Origin: a virus
Direction: 5' to 3' (one strand)
DNA length: 28,899 bases
Virus record (IMG/VR): IMGVR_UViG_3300024430_000075
Location: 1-28,899 of that record
A model generated the notes under the pieces. It saw only the letters and a list, made by a program, of their open reading frames with translations, searched no databases and was not told the origin of the DNA. Position 1 is the stretch's first letter; each line of letters opens with the position of its first letter. The position numbers and the translations under genes are program-made. This document shows positions 1-6,728 of the stretch, piece after piece.

Positions 1-972
1 GGGGGCCTCGCGCGCCTGCCGCCGCCGCTCCTGCTCGGCGCGGGCCGCCGTCTCGGCGGGGCGGTTGAGCAGGATCGACACGTCGGGTTGGCCGGCCGCC
101 ATCGACAAGGCGAAGGCGGCATTGTCCCACACCCGCCCGAGGTCGGGCAGGCTGTCCTCGATCGCTCGGCCGACTTCCTCGATCTCGGCGATGATCGCCG
201 CCGACCAGATTATGGCGTTGCGCTGGCTCGAGGCCCAGAAGCGGTCGAGCGTTTCGTTCGCGGCGGCGAACTTGGCGATGATCTCTTCCTCGACGACGCT
301 GCCGCTGTCGTGCAGCGCCTGCTCGAGGTCGTGGAGCGCGCCGCCGCCGTCGCGAAGCGCGGGCACCAGCTGGCCCGACATCCGCCGCCCGAAGATCGCC
401 GCCATCTCCGAGGCGAACTGCGCCTGCGAGCCGGCCCGCTGCGAGGCCTCGGCGATGGCGTCGAGCAGCTGGTCGGAGGTCGCGATCTCGCCGTTGAGGA
501 TCCGGTGCTTGATCCCGAGCCGCTCGATCGCCTGCGTGGAGCCGTTGTCGACCCCGTTCTGCACGTCGCCGAGCGTCGACAGCAGCCGCTCGAACATCTT
601 GTCGACGGTCTCGCCGCGCACCTCGAGCGTCCGCAGCGCCTCGCGCAGCGTCTGGAACCGCTCGACTCCGACCCCGGCCCGGTCCGCGGCGGCCTGAAGG
701 TCGTCGGCCGCGCCCAGCATCGACCGGCCGAAATTGACCACCGCCCCCACGCCGAGCGACACGCCGAGCGATCCGGCCAGGTTCTGCAGCCGGGAGAAGC
801 CGGCGCCGAGCCGCGCCGTCGCCGCGTCTACTCCCGCCAGCGATCGGTCCATCCGGTCGGAATCGCGCTGCACCTGCGCCGTCAGCTGGGCGACATTGCG
901 CTGCGCGAGCGCGACCGAGGCGTCGACCTGCAGCAGCAGCTGCCTGACGTCGCGCTGACCGGCTGCCGCCAT
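1..972 (-). CDS. Phage tail tape measure protein (N-terminal part, cut by window edge)
   Basis: The frame is open from an ATG at 972 to the left edge (324 codons, no stop), so only the N-terminal part is present. A GGAGAG Shine-Dalgarno element lies just upstream of the ATG. The protein begins with a region rich in Gln, Ala and Val heptads (about residues 10-55). A small hydrophobic Gly/Leu/Val patch follows (LAGSLGVSLGVGAVV, about 65-80), then long alpha-helical segments such as a region reading QAAADRAGVGVERFQTLREA. This is the usual make-up of tape measure proteins, which fill the tail tube and set tail length. Its place directly after the tail tube and two tail chaperone genes is the canonical siphophage position. 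The full length is unknown. Confidence 0.88.
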   Translation of the reverse strand, partial: MAAAGQRDVRQLLLQVDASVALAQRNVAQLTAQVQRDSDRMDRSLAGVDAATARLGAGFSRLQNLAGSLGVSLGVGAVVNFGRSMLGAADDLQAAADRAGVGVERFQTLREALRTLEVRGETVDKMFERLLSTLGDVQNGVDNGSTQAIERLGIKHRILNGEIATSDQLLDAIAEASQRAGSQAQFASEMAAIFGRRMSGQLVPALRDGGGALHDLEQALHDSGSVVEEEIIAKFAAANETLDRFWASSQRNAIIWSAAIIAEIEEVGRAIEDSLPDLGRVWDNAAFALSMAAGQPDVSILLNRPAETAARAEQERRRQAREAP

Positions 973-987
973 TCGCTCTCTCCGCTG

Positions 988-1110
988 TCACTTGCCGCCG
1001 CCGGAATCCTCCGGCGGCTTGTTCATTTCCCTGAGCGCCTCATAGGCGCTGAAAAATTCGTGGGGCGTCGATCGGTAGAAGTCGGCGGCGGTCCAGTGGA
1101 ACGCCGCCAT
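988..1110 (-). CDS. Phage tail assembly chaperone, TAC-like, possibly made by frameshift
   Basis: A 40-residue protein from an ATG at 1110, preceded by AGGGG at good spacing. It carries the pattern W-T-A-x-D-F-Y-x-S-T-P-x-E-F, which resembles the small GTA gp10.1 / Phage_TAC tail chaperone family (W..d.FW..TP.El). The open frame continues upstream of the ATG, through DPLRRKQGLAMAAFHW, into the end of the preceding gene in its -1 frame. Homologues usually have about ten more residues before the W, so part of the domain may be reached only by a -1 ribosomal frameshift, as in lambda G/GT. Chaperones of this kind coat the tape measure protein before tail tube polymerisation. The family call is fairly good; the exact start is uncertain. 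Confidence 0.65.
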   Translation of the reverse strand: MAAFHWTAADFYRSTPHEFFSAYEALREMNKPPEDSGGGK

Positions 1111-1139
1111 CGCCAGCCCCTGCTTGCGCCGAAGAGGAT

Positions 1140-1547
1140 CTACGCCGTCTTCCCCTTCGGCTTCGCTTCCCCCGACGCGGTATAGCCCCCGGTCAGCGCC
1201 CCCGCGAGGACGACCAGCAGGCGCGGGCACACCTTGAGCGAGCCCACTTCGTGGATCAGCTCGCCGATCCGCTTCGGCTGCGCCTCGCGATAGGTGGCGA
1301 TCCGGGGATCGTCGGGATGGGCGCGGCCGTAGCCGCGCATCAGCTCGGTCGTGATCACCGCCTGCTCGACGAGAGTGAGCGCCATGTCGTTCGCGTCGAC
1401 CACGAGCCGGCGAAGCGGCCGCAGCTGCGCCTCGATCGCGACGATCGCCTCATGGTCGGGCCGAAGCCCGAGCTCGCCGCCGTCGCCCAGGTCGATCGTC
1501 AGCTCGCCCCGCGCGTTCACGTCGGTCGCTTTCTCTAAGTCGGCCAT
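1140..1547 (-). CDS. GTA gp10-like tail assembly protein (Phage_TAC_11 type)
   Basis: A 135-residue protein. The ATG at 1547 overlaps the stop of the tail tube gene by one base (TAATG), indicating translational coupling. It has the features of the GTA gp10 family: an N-terminal beta segment GELTIDLGDGGELGLRPD, followed by a helical domain with AIEAQLRPLRRLVVDAND, and a region from LTLVEQ to TELMRGYGR. The C-terminal KPKGK tail is basic and may be disordered. In gene transfer agents and related siphophages this gene sits between tail tube and tape measure and acts as a tail assembly chaperone. The last codons include GGG GAA and GGG AAG stretches that could allow a -1 slip into the next frame. 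Confidence 0.8.
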   Translation of the reverse strand: MADLEKATDVNARGELTIDLGDGGELGLRPDHEAIVAIEAQLRPLRRLVVDANDMALTLVEQAVITTELMRGYGRAHPDDPRIATYREAQPKRIGELIHEVGSLKVCPRLLVVLAGALTGGYTASGEAKPKGKTA

Positions 1548-1987
1548 TACTTCAGCTCGTCCACCGTCGGCGCCGCCGCCATGACGAAGGTGAAGTTGTT
1601 CTCGTAGGGGGCGTTCTGGTTTGCGGTGCTGTCGTCCTGCGTGACGAACATCGAACACTCGAACTCGACGTCGGCGGGATCGGCGCCGGCGCTGCCGCCC
1701 TTGCGGACCTGGAGATCGAGCGCCGCGATCGTGCCGGCGCGGCCGACCTCGATGATGCGCTCATATCCATTCGCGTCCGGCAGGTCCGGCAGGAAGCTTC
1801 CCTGCAGCGTGAGCGCGCGGGTGCCCGGCGACTGCGGATCGTAGGGGAAATCGCTTTTCGTGCCGGTGGAGAACGTGGCGCTGGAGCGGCTGATCGACAG
1901 CTGCTGATTGCCCTTCACCTCGTAATAGGTCGTGCCGGCGGCATTCTTCACCCAGAGCCGCCGGTCGTTGCCAAGCCTCTTACCCAT
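1547..1987 (-). CDS. Major tail tube protein (TP901-1/GTA gp9-like)
   Basis: A 146-residue protein with ATG at 1987 after a strong GGAGGAAGG ribosome binding site. It starts MGKRLGNDRRLWVKNAAG and contains beta-rich stretches such as QQLSISRSSATFSTGTKSDF and RALTLQGSFLPDLPDANG, then an acidic segment (GADPADVEFECSMFVTQDDS) and the end NNFTFVMAAAPTVDELK. This size and layout match tail tube proteins of the TP901-1 and GTA gp9 families, which polymerise as hexameric rings around the tape measure. The gene sits between the tail terminator and the tail chaperones, as expected. It is expected to be among the most highly expressed late products. Confidence 0.85.
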   Translation of the reverse strand: MGKRLGNDRRLWVKNAAGTTYYEVKGNQQLSISRSSATFSTGTKSDFPYDPQSPGTRALTLQGSFLPDLPDANGYERIIEVGRAGTIAALDLQVRKGGSAGADPADVEFECSMFVTQDDSTANQNAPYENNFTFVMAAAPTVDELK

Positions 1988-2013
1988 CGTCCTTCCTCCT
2001 CGCTTTCAGAAAA

Positions 2014-2403
2014 TCATGCAGGCTGGGCGAACAGCGAGAAGCGCTGCACGCCTTCGTAGGTCTGCCCGTCCTCGAGCAGCCCGTCGTCCTCGCCTTCGAA
2101 CACGGGCGGCGACAGCTCCACTCCGTCCGCGGTCAGCGCCTGGCCCTCCAGGGCCTCGCGCGCGGCGGCCATGCGCGGCGTCAGGAACTCCCGCCCCGGC
2201 TCGCGCACATAATGAAGGATTTCGAAGTCGATCCGGTCGAGGCCGCCGCTTTTGCCGCCCATCGGCGTCGTGCTCATGTCGCCGATCAGCGAATAAGGCG
2301 GCTGCGTCTCCCCGGGCACATGCTGGTAGAAGGGCGCGAGCGCCGGCAGAGCGCTCAGCACCTCGTAGATCGCGACCTGCGCCGCCAGCTTCAGGTCAGG
2401 CAT
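2014..2403 (-). CDS. Tail terminator / DUF3168 family protein (GTA gp8-like)
   Basis: A 129-residue protein. The ATG at 2403 lies inside the end of the upstream gene (8-base overlap). It starts MPDLKLAAQVAIYEVLSA, then has a Pro/Tyr region (FYQHVPGETQPPYSLIGD) and a predicted beta-strand series with DRIDFEILHYVREPGREF. These are the recurrent features of DUF3168 tail completion proteins: a helix, a YP.x.G segment, then a strand with a W or H before a helix carrying LTPRMAAAREALEG. Such proteins cap the tail tube and join it to the head connector. The position between the HK97 gp10-like gene and tail tube agrees. No unusual features are seen. Confidence 0.8.
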   Translation of the reverse strand: MPDLKLAAQVAIYEVLSALPALAPFYQHVPGETQPPYSLIGDMSTTPMGGKSGGLDRIDFEILHYVREPGREFLTPRMAAAREALEGQALTADGVELSPPVFEGEDDGLLEDGQTYEGVQRFSLFAQPA

Positions 2404-2869
2404 CGCCCACTCCTCGCGCCGCCCGCGCCAGCGTCCGCTCCCAGAAGGTCCTGATCCGACCGCCCAGTGTGTTCCGGATCGCGCGAACCCGCTCGGAGAA
2501 GACGAATGGCTGCGGTGCCTTCGCGCGCACCCGCAACTGGTAGCTGCTGATCTTCCCGCTCCTGGTCGAACGCCGGGCCTGCACCGTCTGCGCCTTGCGG
2601 CCGCCATGGACGATCGCGGCGAAGAACAGCCGGCGGTTGACGGCGCGCCCGAGCAGCCCGACGCGCAGCCGAAGCGTCCGCCGGTAGACCCGCTTGGACA
2701 GCGCCGCCGGCAACCTTCGCCCCGGCGCCGACGCGCGCTGCGCGGCCAGTATCTGATCGCCGGCCGCGTCGAGATCGGCGACAACCTCCTCGCGGGCTGA
2801 CTCCGGGAGCTGGCGCATCAGGCGCGTGAACGCCCGGTCGCCCCGCACCCGGCGCCCTCGAACGGTCAC
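2396..2869 (-). CDS. HK97 gp10-like tail component
   Basis: A 157-residue, strongly basic protein starting at a GTG at 2869, only one base beyond the stop of the upstream gene. The N-terminal helix (RAFTRLMRQLPESAREEV) and the run of amphipathic helix then beta strands (KISSYQLRVRAKAPQPFVFS) are typical of the HK97 gp10 family of minor head-tail proteins. The C-terminal helix FWERTLARAARGV is also typical. These proteins help join tails to heads. It overlaps the start of the DUF3168 gene, an arrangement common in HK97-like phages. An alternative ATG is not available near the start, so GTG is preferred. The family call is made from pattern and gene order. Confidence 0.7.
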   Translation of the reverse strand: MTVRGRRVRGDRAFTRLMRQLPESAREEVVADLDAAGDQILAAQRASAPGRRLPAALSKRVYRRTLRLRVGLLGRAVNRRLFFAAIVHGGRKAQTVQARRSTRSGKISSYQLRVRAKAPQPFVFSERVRAIRNTLGGRIRTFWERTLARAARGVGDA

Positions 2870-2870
2870 C

Positions 2871-3077
2871 CTATTTCCCCGGCTTATCCGCCGCCGCGGC
2901 GGGCGGCGCCGAATCGTCCTTCGGCGCGGGGCCCTTCTTCACCAGGCCAAGCTTGCCCAGCTTCTCGGGGTCGCCGTCGAGGTCGTATTGGAACTCCTCG
3001 TTGCGGCTCTTGCTGCCGATGGCGGCGTTGCTGAAATCGCGGGTCGCGTGGACCAGCTCGGTCTTCCTGTCGGCCAT
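2871..3077 (-). CDS. Hypothetical protein in head-tail joining region
   Basis: A 68-residue protein with the start taken at the ATG at 3077, which has AGGGAG seven bases upstream. An alternative ATG two codons earlier (3083) overlaps the upstream stop as ATGA but would leave only one base between Shine-Dalgarno and start. The N-terminal half reads ADRKTELVHATRDFSNAAIG and looks folded. The C-terminal third is Lys, Ala and Pro rich (KKGPAPKDDSAPPAAAADK) and probably disordered. No family is recognised. It is sandwiched between the head-tail adaptor and the gp10-like gene, so it is probably a small structural or assembly factor. Confidence 0.7.
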   Translation of the reverse strand: MADRKTELVHATRDFSNAAIGSKSRNEEFQYDLDGDPEKLGKLGLVKKGPAPKDDSAPPAAAADKPGK

Positions 3078-3079
3078 AT

Positions 3080-3442
3080 TCATGCTCCCTGTGGTGTTGA
3101 AGTGTCGGCGAAGATTTGCAGCTCCACCCGGGTCCCGTAGCGGTCGACCGGCGGAGCGATCACGTTCAGCTCGACGTCGCCGCCAGGCGCGTGCCAGATA
3201 ATCTGGTCCTTCGCCTGCGGCGCCGTCTCGCCCGAGCGGAAGCGGATATTGATCTGGTAGGTGGCGACGCCCTGAAGCGTGCTGGCGATCACCGACTCGC
3301 GGCCGCTCTGCCCGATTACCTCGGCGTGGATCCGCTCCATTCCCACCACCGTCGTCCACGCCTGCGTATAGCCGCCCTTGCCGGTCTCGATGTTCGTCTG
3401 CCGCCGAAGCGTGACCCGGTCCCTCAGCCTACCGGCGCGCAT
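3080..3442 (-). CDS. Head-tail adaptor / head closure protein (SPP1 gp16, GTA gp7-like)
   Basis: A 120-residue protein with ATG at 3442 and a GGGAGG site seven bases upstream. It begins MRAGRLRDRVTLRRQTNIET, the signature opening of phage head-tail adaptor proteins (aGrLrdRvtlq). It continues with W-x-x-V-x-x-M-x-R-I-H-A-E-V and R-x-Q-I-x-F-like beta strands (ATYQINIRFRSG). These proteins form the stopper ring beneath the portal-adaptor. The gene lies directly after the connector gene and before the tail terminator, matching GTA order gp6-gp7-gp8. The stop overlaps an ATG of the next gene. Confidence 0.85.
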   Translation of the reverse strand: MRAGRLRDRVTLRRQTNIETGKGGYTQAWTTVVGMERIHAEVIGQSGRESVIASTLQGVATYQINIRFRSGETAPQAKDQIIWHAPGGDVELNVIAPPVDRYGTRVELQIFADTSTPQGA

Positions 3443-3466
3443 CTTCGCGCCTCCCGCTCATCCCCA

Positions 3467-4093
3467 TCAAAGCATCACCCGCCGATAGGGCGCGCACAGA
3501 GCGGCGATGCCCGCCGGCAGCTCGGTGGCGATGGTTCCCGTCACCACGCTCTCCCGGTTCAGATAGAGATGGCCGAGCATCAGCTTCACCGCCGCCGTCA
3601 GCGACGCCGGCGCGAGCCCTTCCTCATAGCCCGCCTCGAACCTCACCCTGACGCTGCCGCGCTCGTCATAGGCGGTCGGCCAGCTTGTGCCGTAGGTGGG
3701 CAGGACCAGGTCCGCCGCGCCCTCGCTCCACCGCCAGTCGGCCTCGTCGAGCTCGGCCGCCACGCCGTCGGCGTCCGCATAGGAGATCGCCGTGATCGCC
3801 GTCACCGGCTCGCGCGGGATGACGATGTCCTGGCTGCCGCACCGCCCGCTCGAGGCGGCGGGAAAGCCGTGCAGCGAAAGCTCCATCTCGCGCGGCGTCA
3901 GCACCTGGCTGGTATGCCGCTCGACATGGTCCTGAGCCGCCGCCAGATAGGCGGAGATCAGGTCGTCGTCGTCGTCGAAGTCGACTCGCAGATGCGCCTT
4001 CGCCTCCGCCAGGTCGATGACCGGCGGGATGACCTCCGCCGGAGCGAGGGGGCCGACGGTCCTGATCGAATATCTCATTCCCGTCGGCCCCAT
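3467..4093 (-). CDS. Head-tail connector protein (gp6-like adaptor)
   Basis: A 208-residue protein matching the phage gp6/GTA gp6 adaptor family. It has the hallmark DLAEAKAHLRVDFDDDDDLI followed by a helix (AYLAAAQDHVERHTSQVL). It ends with a segment of the type A.L..AVKLMLGHLYLNRE, the helix that usually closes this family. The run of five Asp residues is typical of the family consensus (D..ddd.li). The adaptor attaches below the portal ring. The start at ATG 4093 is taken; an ATG five codons in (4078) is an alternative because neither start has a strong Shine-Dalgarno sequence. It sits between a small disordered protein and the head closure gene. Confidence 0.87.
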   Translation of the reverse strand: MGPTGMRYSIRTVGPLAPAEVIPPVIDLAEAKAHLRVDFDDDDDLISAYLAAAQDHVERHTSQVLTPREMELSLHGFPAASSGRCGSQDIVIPREPVTAITAISYADADGVAAELDEADWRWSEGAADLVLPTYGTSWPTAYDERGSVRVRFEAGYEEGLAPASLTAAVKLMLGHLYLNRESVVTGTIATELPAGIAALCAPYRRVML

Positions 4094-4114
4094 GGTTTCC
4101 GGTCGTCCGCCGGC

Positions 4115-4474
4115 TCAGCGGCCGCCCTGGTCCTTCATATTGTCCGCGACGGCTTCGGCGCCAGTCTTGGTCGGGTCGTTGAAGTCGATGCGATTCGCGT
4201 CCGCGGGCTGACCCTGACGCGGGGCGTTGTCGACCGCAGGATGGTCGACGTCGATCCTCGACTTGATCTCCGGTTCCTGGAAAGCGCCCGAAGCCTCCAT
4301 GTCCGTGGCGGCGGCCGCTTTCAACGTGTCCTCGGACATTCCCGCCGTGTCGGGCACGCCGGGACGATCGGAAGTCTTCACGTTGCGAGTATCGACGCTG
4401 CGGGCGACCGTCGCGGCGGCGCCCCTGCTTCTGGCCGGCGCAGCGGTGCCGGCGCTTCCCTTGGTTACTGCCAT
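4115..4474 (-). CDS. Hypothetical protein, probably disordered
   Basis: A 119-residue protein starting at ATG 4474 with GGAG seven bases upstream. The N-terminal part is Ala, Ser, Gly and Arg rich (TAAPARSRGAAATVARSVD). The rest is hydrophilic with many Asp, Pro and Lys residues and no clear hydrophobic core. No known family is recognised. It lies between the major capsid and the connector gene, where head decoration or other capsid accessory proteins are often found. That role is only suggested by position. A strong hairpin separates it from the capsid gene upstream. Confidence 0.7.
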   Translation of the reverse strand: MAVTKGSAGTAAPARSRGAAATVARSVDTRNVKTSDRPGVPDTAGMSEDTLKAAAATDMEASGAFQEPEIKSRIDVDHPAVDNAPRQGQPADANRIDFNDPTKTGAEAVADNMKDQGGR

Positions 4475-4534
4475 GACGATCTCCTTCACATGGGGAAACG
4501 GCGGGTGCATCCCGCCGCTTCCTGATGCGAAGAA

Positions 4535-4559
4535 GGCGTCGGGGCGAAACCCCGACGCC
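4535..4559 (-). terminator. Hairpin after the capsid gene, probable terminator or mRNA stabiliser
   Basis: A perfect 10-bp inverted repeat (GGCGTCGGGG and CCCCGACGCC) with a five-base loop lies 25 bases downstream of the capsid stop. On the minus strand it is followed by TTCTTC, a weak T-rich tract. It could be a partial terminator that lowers expression of genes after the capsid, or a 3' stabiliser of capsid mRNA. Confidence 0.6.
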
Positions 4560-4584
4560 TCTCTCTTCGTCGAGCGATGGCCGC

Positions 4585-5838
4585 TCAAGCGGCGATCTGG
4601 AGCGCCCGCATCGGCTCGGGATTCTGGACACCGCCCCCCACCCGCTTCGTCGTGTAGAAATGGACGAAGGGCTTGTTGGTGAACGGGTCGCGCAGCACCC
4701 GGATTCCGACCCGGTCGACCACCAGATAGGTCTGCTCCATGTCGCCGTAGAGGGCGGCGATTGCGGCGGCGGCGATGTCGGGCATGTCCGGCACCTCCAC
4801 CACCGGCGCCGCCGCCAGCGTCGAGGGCTGGCCCAGCGCGAACGCCGGCTGCCACAGATAATTGCCCTGCCCGTCCTTCAGCTTGCGGAAGGCGGCCAGC
4901 GTCTGCTGGTTGGTGTAGAGCTTCGCGTTGCCGCGGAACTCCCCGGGGAGGCTGTAGATCAGGCTGATCAGCGCGTCGGCCGTGACCTGGGTGGCATGCC
5001 CGCTGTTGACGACGGCGATCGCGCCCCACGGGTGCCTGGCGGCATTGGCGGCGCCGGTCACGAAGGTGAGGATGCCGTAGGGCTTGTTCGTGCCGTTGCC
5101 GGACAGGAAAGCGATATTCTCCTGCTTGGCGAACTCGCCGTCCACTTCGTCCGACAACCACACCTCGAGGTCGACGGCAGCATCGTCGAGCAGCTGCTGC
5201 GAGATGCCCGGGTTGGCGTAGATCTCGCCGGGCACGAAGTCGAGCTGACCGATCGCCGGCGTGGTCGTGGCCGGCCTGGCCGCCGTCTCCCCGACCCAGC
5301 CCGAGCCGATCGCGCGGTCGCTGAAGTTTTTCTTGAAGCCCGCGGTCGAGATGCTGATCACCCGCGAATTCTCGCGGATCGGCGAGACCCGCTTGACCTT
5401 GCTGGTGATGGTGCGGTCCCATTCGATCGGCGCGAGATAGCCGCCATCGGCGTCCACCCCCTTGGTCATTGCCGCCTGCACCTCGCCGCTGCGGAGATGA
5501 GCCTTGAAGGCCACGACATATTCCGGGTCGGAAGCCGGGATGTCGCCGATGACGCCGCCGTTCAGCTTGTTGGAGGCGAGGATCGCCGCCTGGTCGTCGA
5601 GCGCCTTGGTGAGCTTGTTCAGGTCGGCGTTGATCGCGTCCAGCTTTGCGGTCACGACCGCATCGTCCACCTTCGCCGCCAGCGAGGCGTCGTTGGTCGC
5701 CTTGAATTCCTCGAAGGCAGCCTGGAGCTGGCCGATCAGCGCTTTGGGATCGCTGATATCGGCGCGGGGGGTGGCGTGAACGGCGCGCGGCATGTCGAGC
5801 GAAAGCGCGGCAGCCGCCGTAAACATCATCTTGTTCAT
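4585..5838 (-). CDS. Major capsid protein, HK97 fold
   Basis: A 417-residue protein starting at ATG 5838 with AGGAG seven bases upstream. The first about 110 residues are helical and charged (KALIGQLQAAFEEFKATND onward), as in the scaffolding delta domain removed by the prophage protease. The mature part begins around the KAHLRSGEVQAAMTKGVDAD segment, followed by GGYLAPIEWDRTI. It then has the E-loop, P-domain and A-domain pattern of HK97 capsids (ANPGISQQLLDDAAVDLE, FLSGNGTNKPYGIL, and GIRVLRDPFTNKPFVHFYTT). Length and order after portal and protease genes agree with the family. Several hundred copies would form the icosahedral head. Confidence 0.95.
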   Translation of the reverse strand: MNKMMFTAAAALSLDMPRAVHATPRADISDPKALIGQLQAAFEEFKATNDASLAAKVDDAVVTAKLDAINADLNKLTKALDDQAAILASNKLNGGVIGDIPASDPEYVVAFKAHLRSGEVQAAMTKGVDADGGYLAPIEWDRTITSKVKRVSPIRENSRVISISTAGFKKNFSDRAIGSGWVGETAARPATTTPAIGQLDFVPGEIYANPGISQQLLDDAAVDLEVWLSDEVDGEFAKQENIAFLSGNGTNKPYGILTFVTGAANAARHPWGAIAVVNSGHATQVTADALISLIYSLPGEFRGNAKLYTNQQTLAAFRKLKDGQGNYLWQPAFALGQPSTLAAAPVVEVPDMPDIAAAAIAALYGDMEQTYLVVDRVGIRVLRDPFTNKPFVHFYTTKRVGGGVQNPEPMRALQIAA

Positions 5839-5848
5839 GGTAGGACTC

Positions 5849-6727
5849 CTATGCCCTGATGGTTTGGAGAAGACCGGCGAGGGCGCCGGCCAGTTCGGGA
5901 TCGGGAGCAGAGTCCGTCGTGCTCCCGGATGGGGCAGAGTCCGTCGTGCCCCGAATCTTGTTGATGCGCGCGCGCGCTTGGCTTCGGGTGTTCCCCGAGG
6001 CCAGCAACGACAGCTCCATCGCGCGCAGCTCATTGATTTGTTTGTCGGAAGCCTGGGCTTCCTCGTCTACCTTCACCTGGTCCGCAGGGAGGAGCGCGTC
6101 GGCGAAGCCACGCTCGATCGCCGCGCTGCCCGACATCCATGTCTCGGCATCCATCCACTTGGCAACATCCTCAGCCGACTGCCCCGTGCGCTGCGCGTAG
6201 ACATCGCGCATCGCGGCGTCGAATGGCTCCAGCCAATCGGCCGTCTCCCGCATGTCGTGCCTGTTGCCGATCGCGATCACCCAGCAATCGTGGATCATGA
6301 TGAAGCCGGCCGCCCCGATCTCGATCTCGTCGCCGGCCATGGCGATGATCGACGCAGCGGAAGCGGCCATGCCGAGGATCTTTACCGTGATGGCCTGAGA
6401 ATGTTCGCGCAGCACGTTGTAGATCGCGATGCCCTCGAACATGTCGCCACCCGGGGAGTTGATCTGCACCTCAACCGGCCTGTCACCGATAGCGCGAAGC
6501 TGTTCCCTGACCTTCTTCGCCGTCACCCCGCCGCCGGTCCAGAAGTCCTCGCCGATGATGTCGAACATGGTGATGACATTGTCGCCCGACGACAATGCCC
6601 GCACACCAGCACCTTCGGACGACCAGCGATCCAGAACGCTGCTCGGCGTCAGCGCCGACACATCGCGGCGTTCGGGAACCGGAAGAGCTCCAGGCCGCGC
6701 CTTGGCGAAGACAAACATCGGCTTCAT
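5849..6727 (-). CDS. Head maturation protease, ClpP-like (S14) fold
   Basis: A 292-residue protein starting at ATG 6727. It has the ClpP-type core: PVEVQINSPGGDMFEGIAIY near residues 85-104, the catalytic serine in GMAASAAS (Ser123), and the catalytic histidine in MIHDCW (His146). This protease cleaves the capsid delta domain during head maturation. The C-terminal tail contains a short duplicated TTDSAP / TDSAP segment encoded by a small tandem DNA repeat near 5910-5960. The gene follows portal with one base between stop and start, and precedes capsid by ten bases. It is visibly less GC-rich than the terminase gene, like the portal, suggesting a shared recombinational origin. Confidence 0.93.
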   Translation of the reverse strand: MKPMFVFAKARPGALPVPERRDVSALTPSSVLDRWSSEGAGVRALSSGDNVITMFDIIGEDFWTGGGVTAKKVREQLRAIGDRPVEVQINSPGGDMFEGIAIYNVLREHSQAITVKILGMAASAASIIAMAGDEIEIGAAGFIMIHDCWVIAIGNRHDMRETADWLEPFDAAMRDVYAQRTGQSAEDVAKWMDAETWMSGSAAIERGFADALLPADQVKVDEEAQASDKQINELRAMELSLLASGNTRSQARARINKIRGTTDSAPSGSTTDSAPDPELAGALAGLLQTIRA

Positions 6728-6728
6728 C

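Noticed and set aside
3116-5859. Two long plus-strand frames opposite connector and capsid genes
   Set aside because: They are shadow frames of conserved head genes, with no start site or domain of their own.
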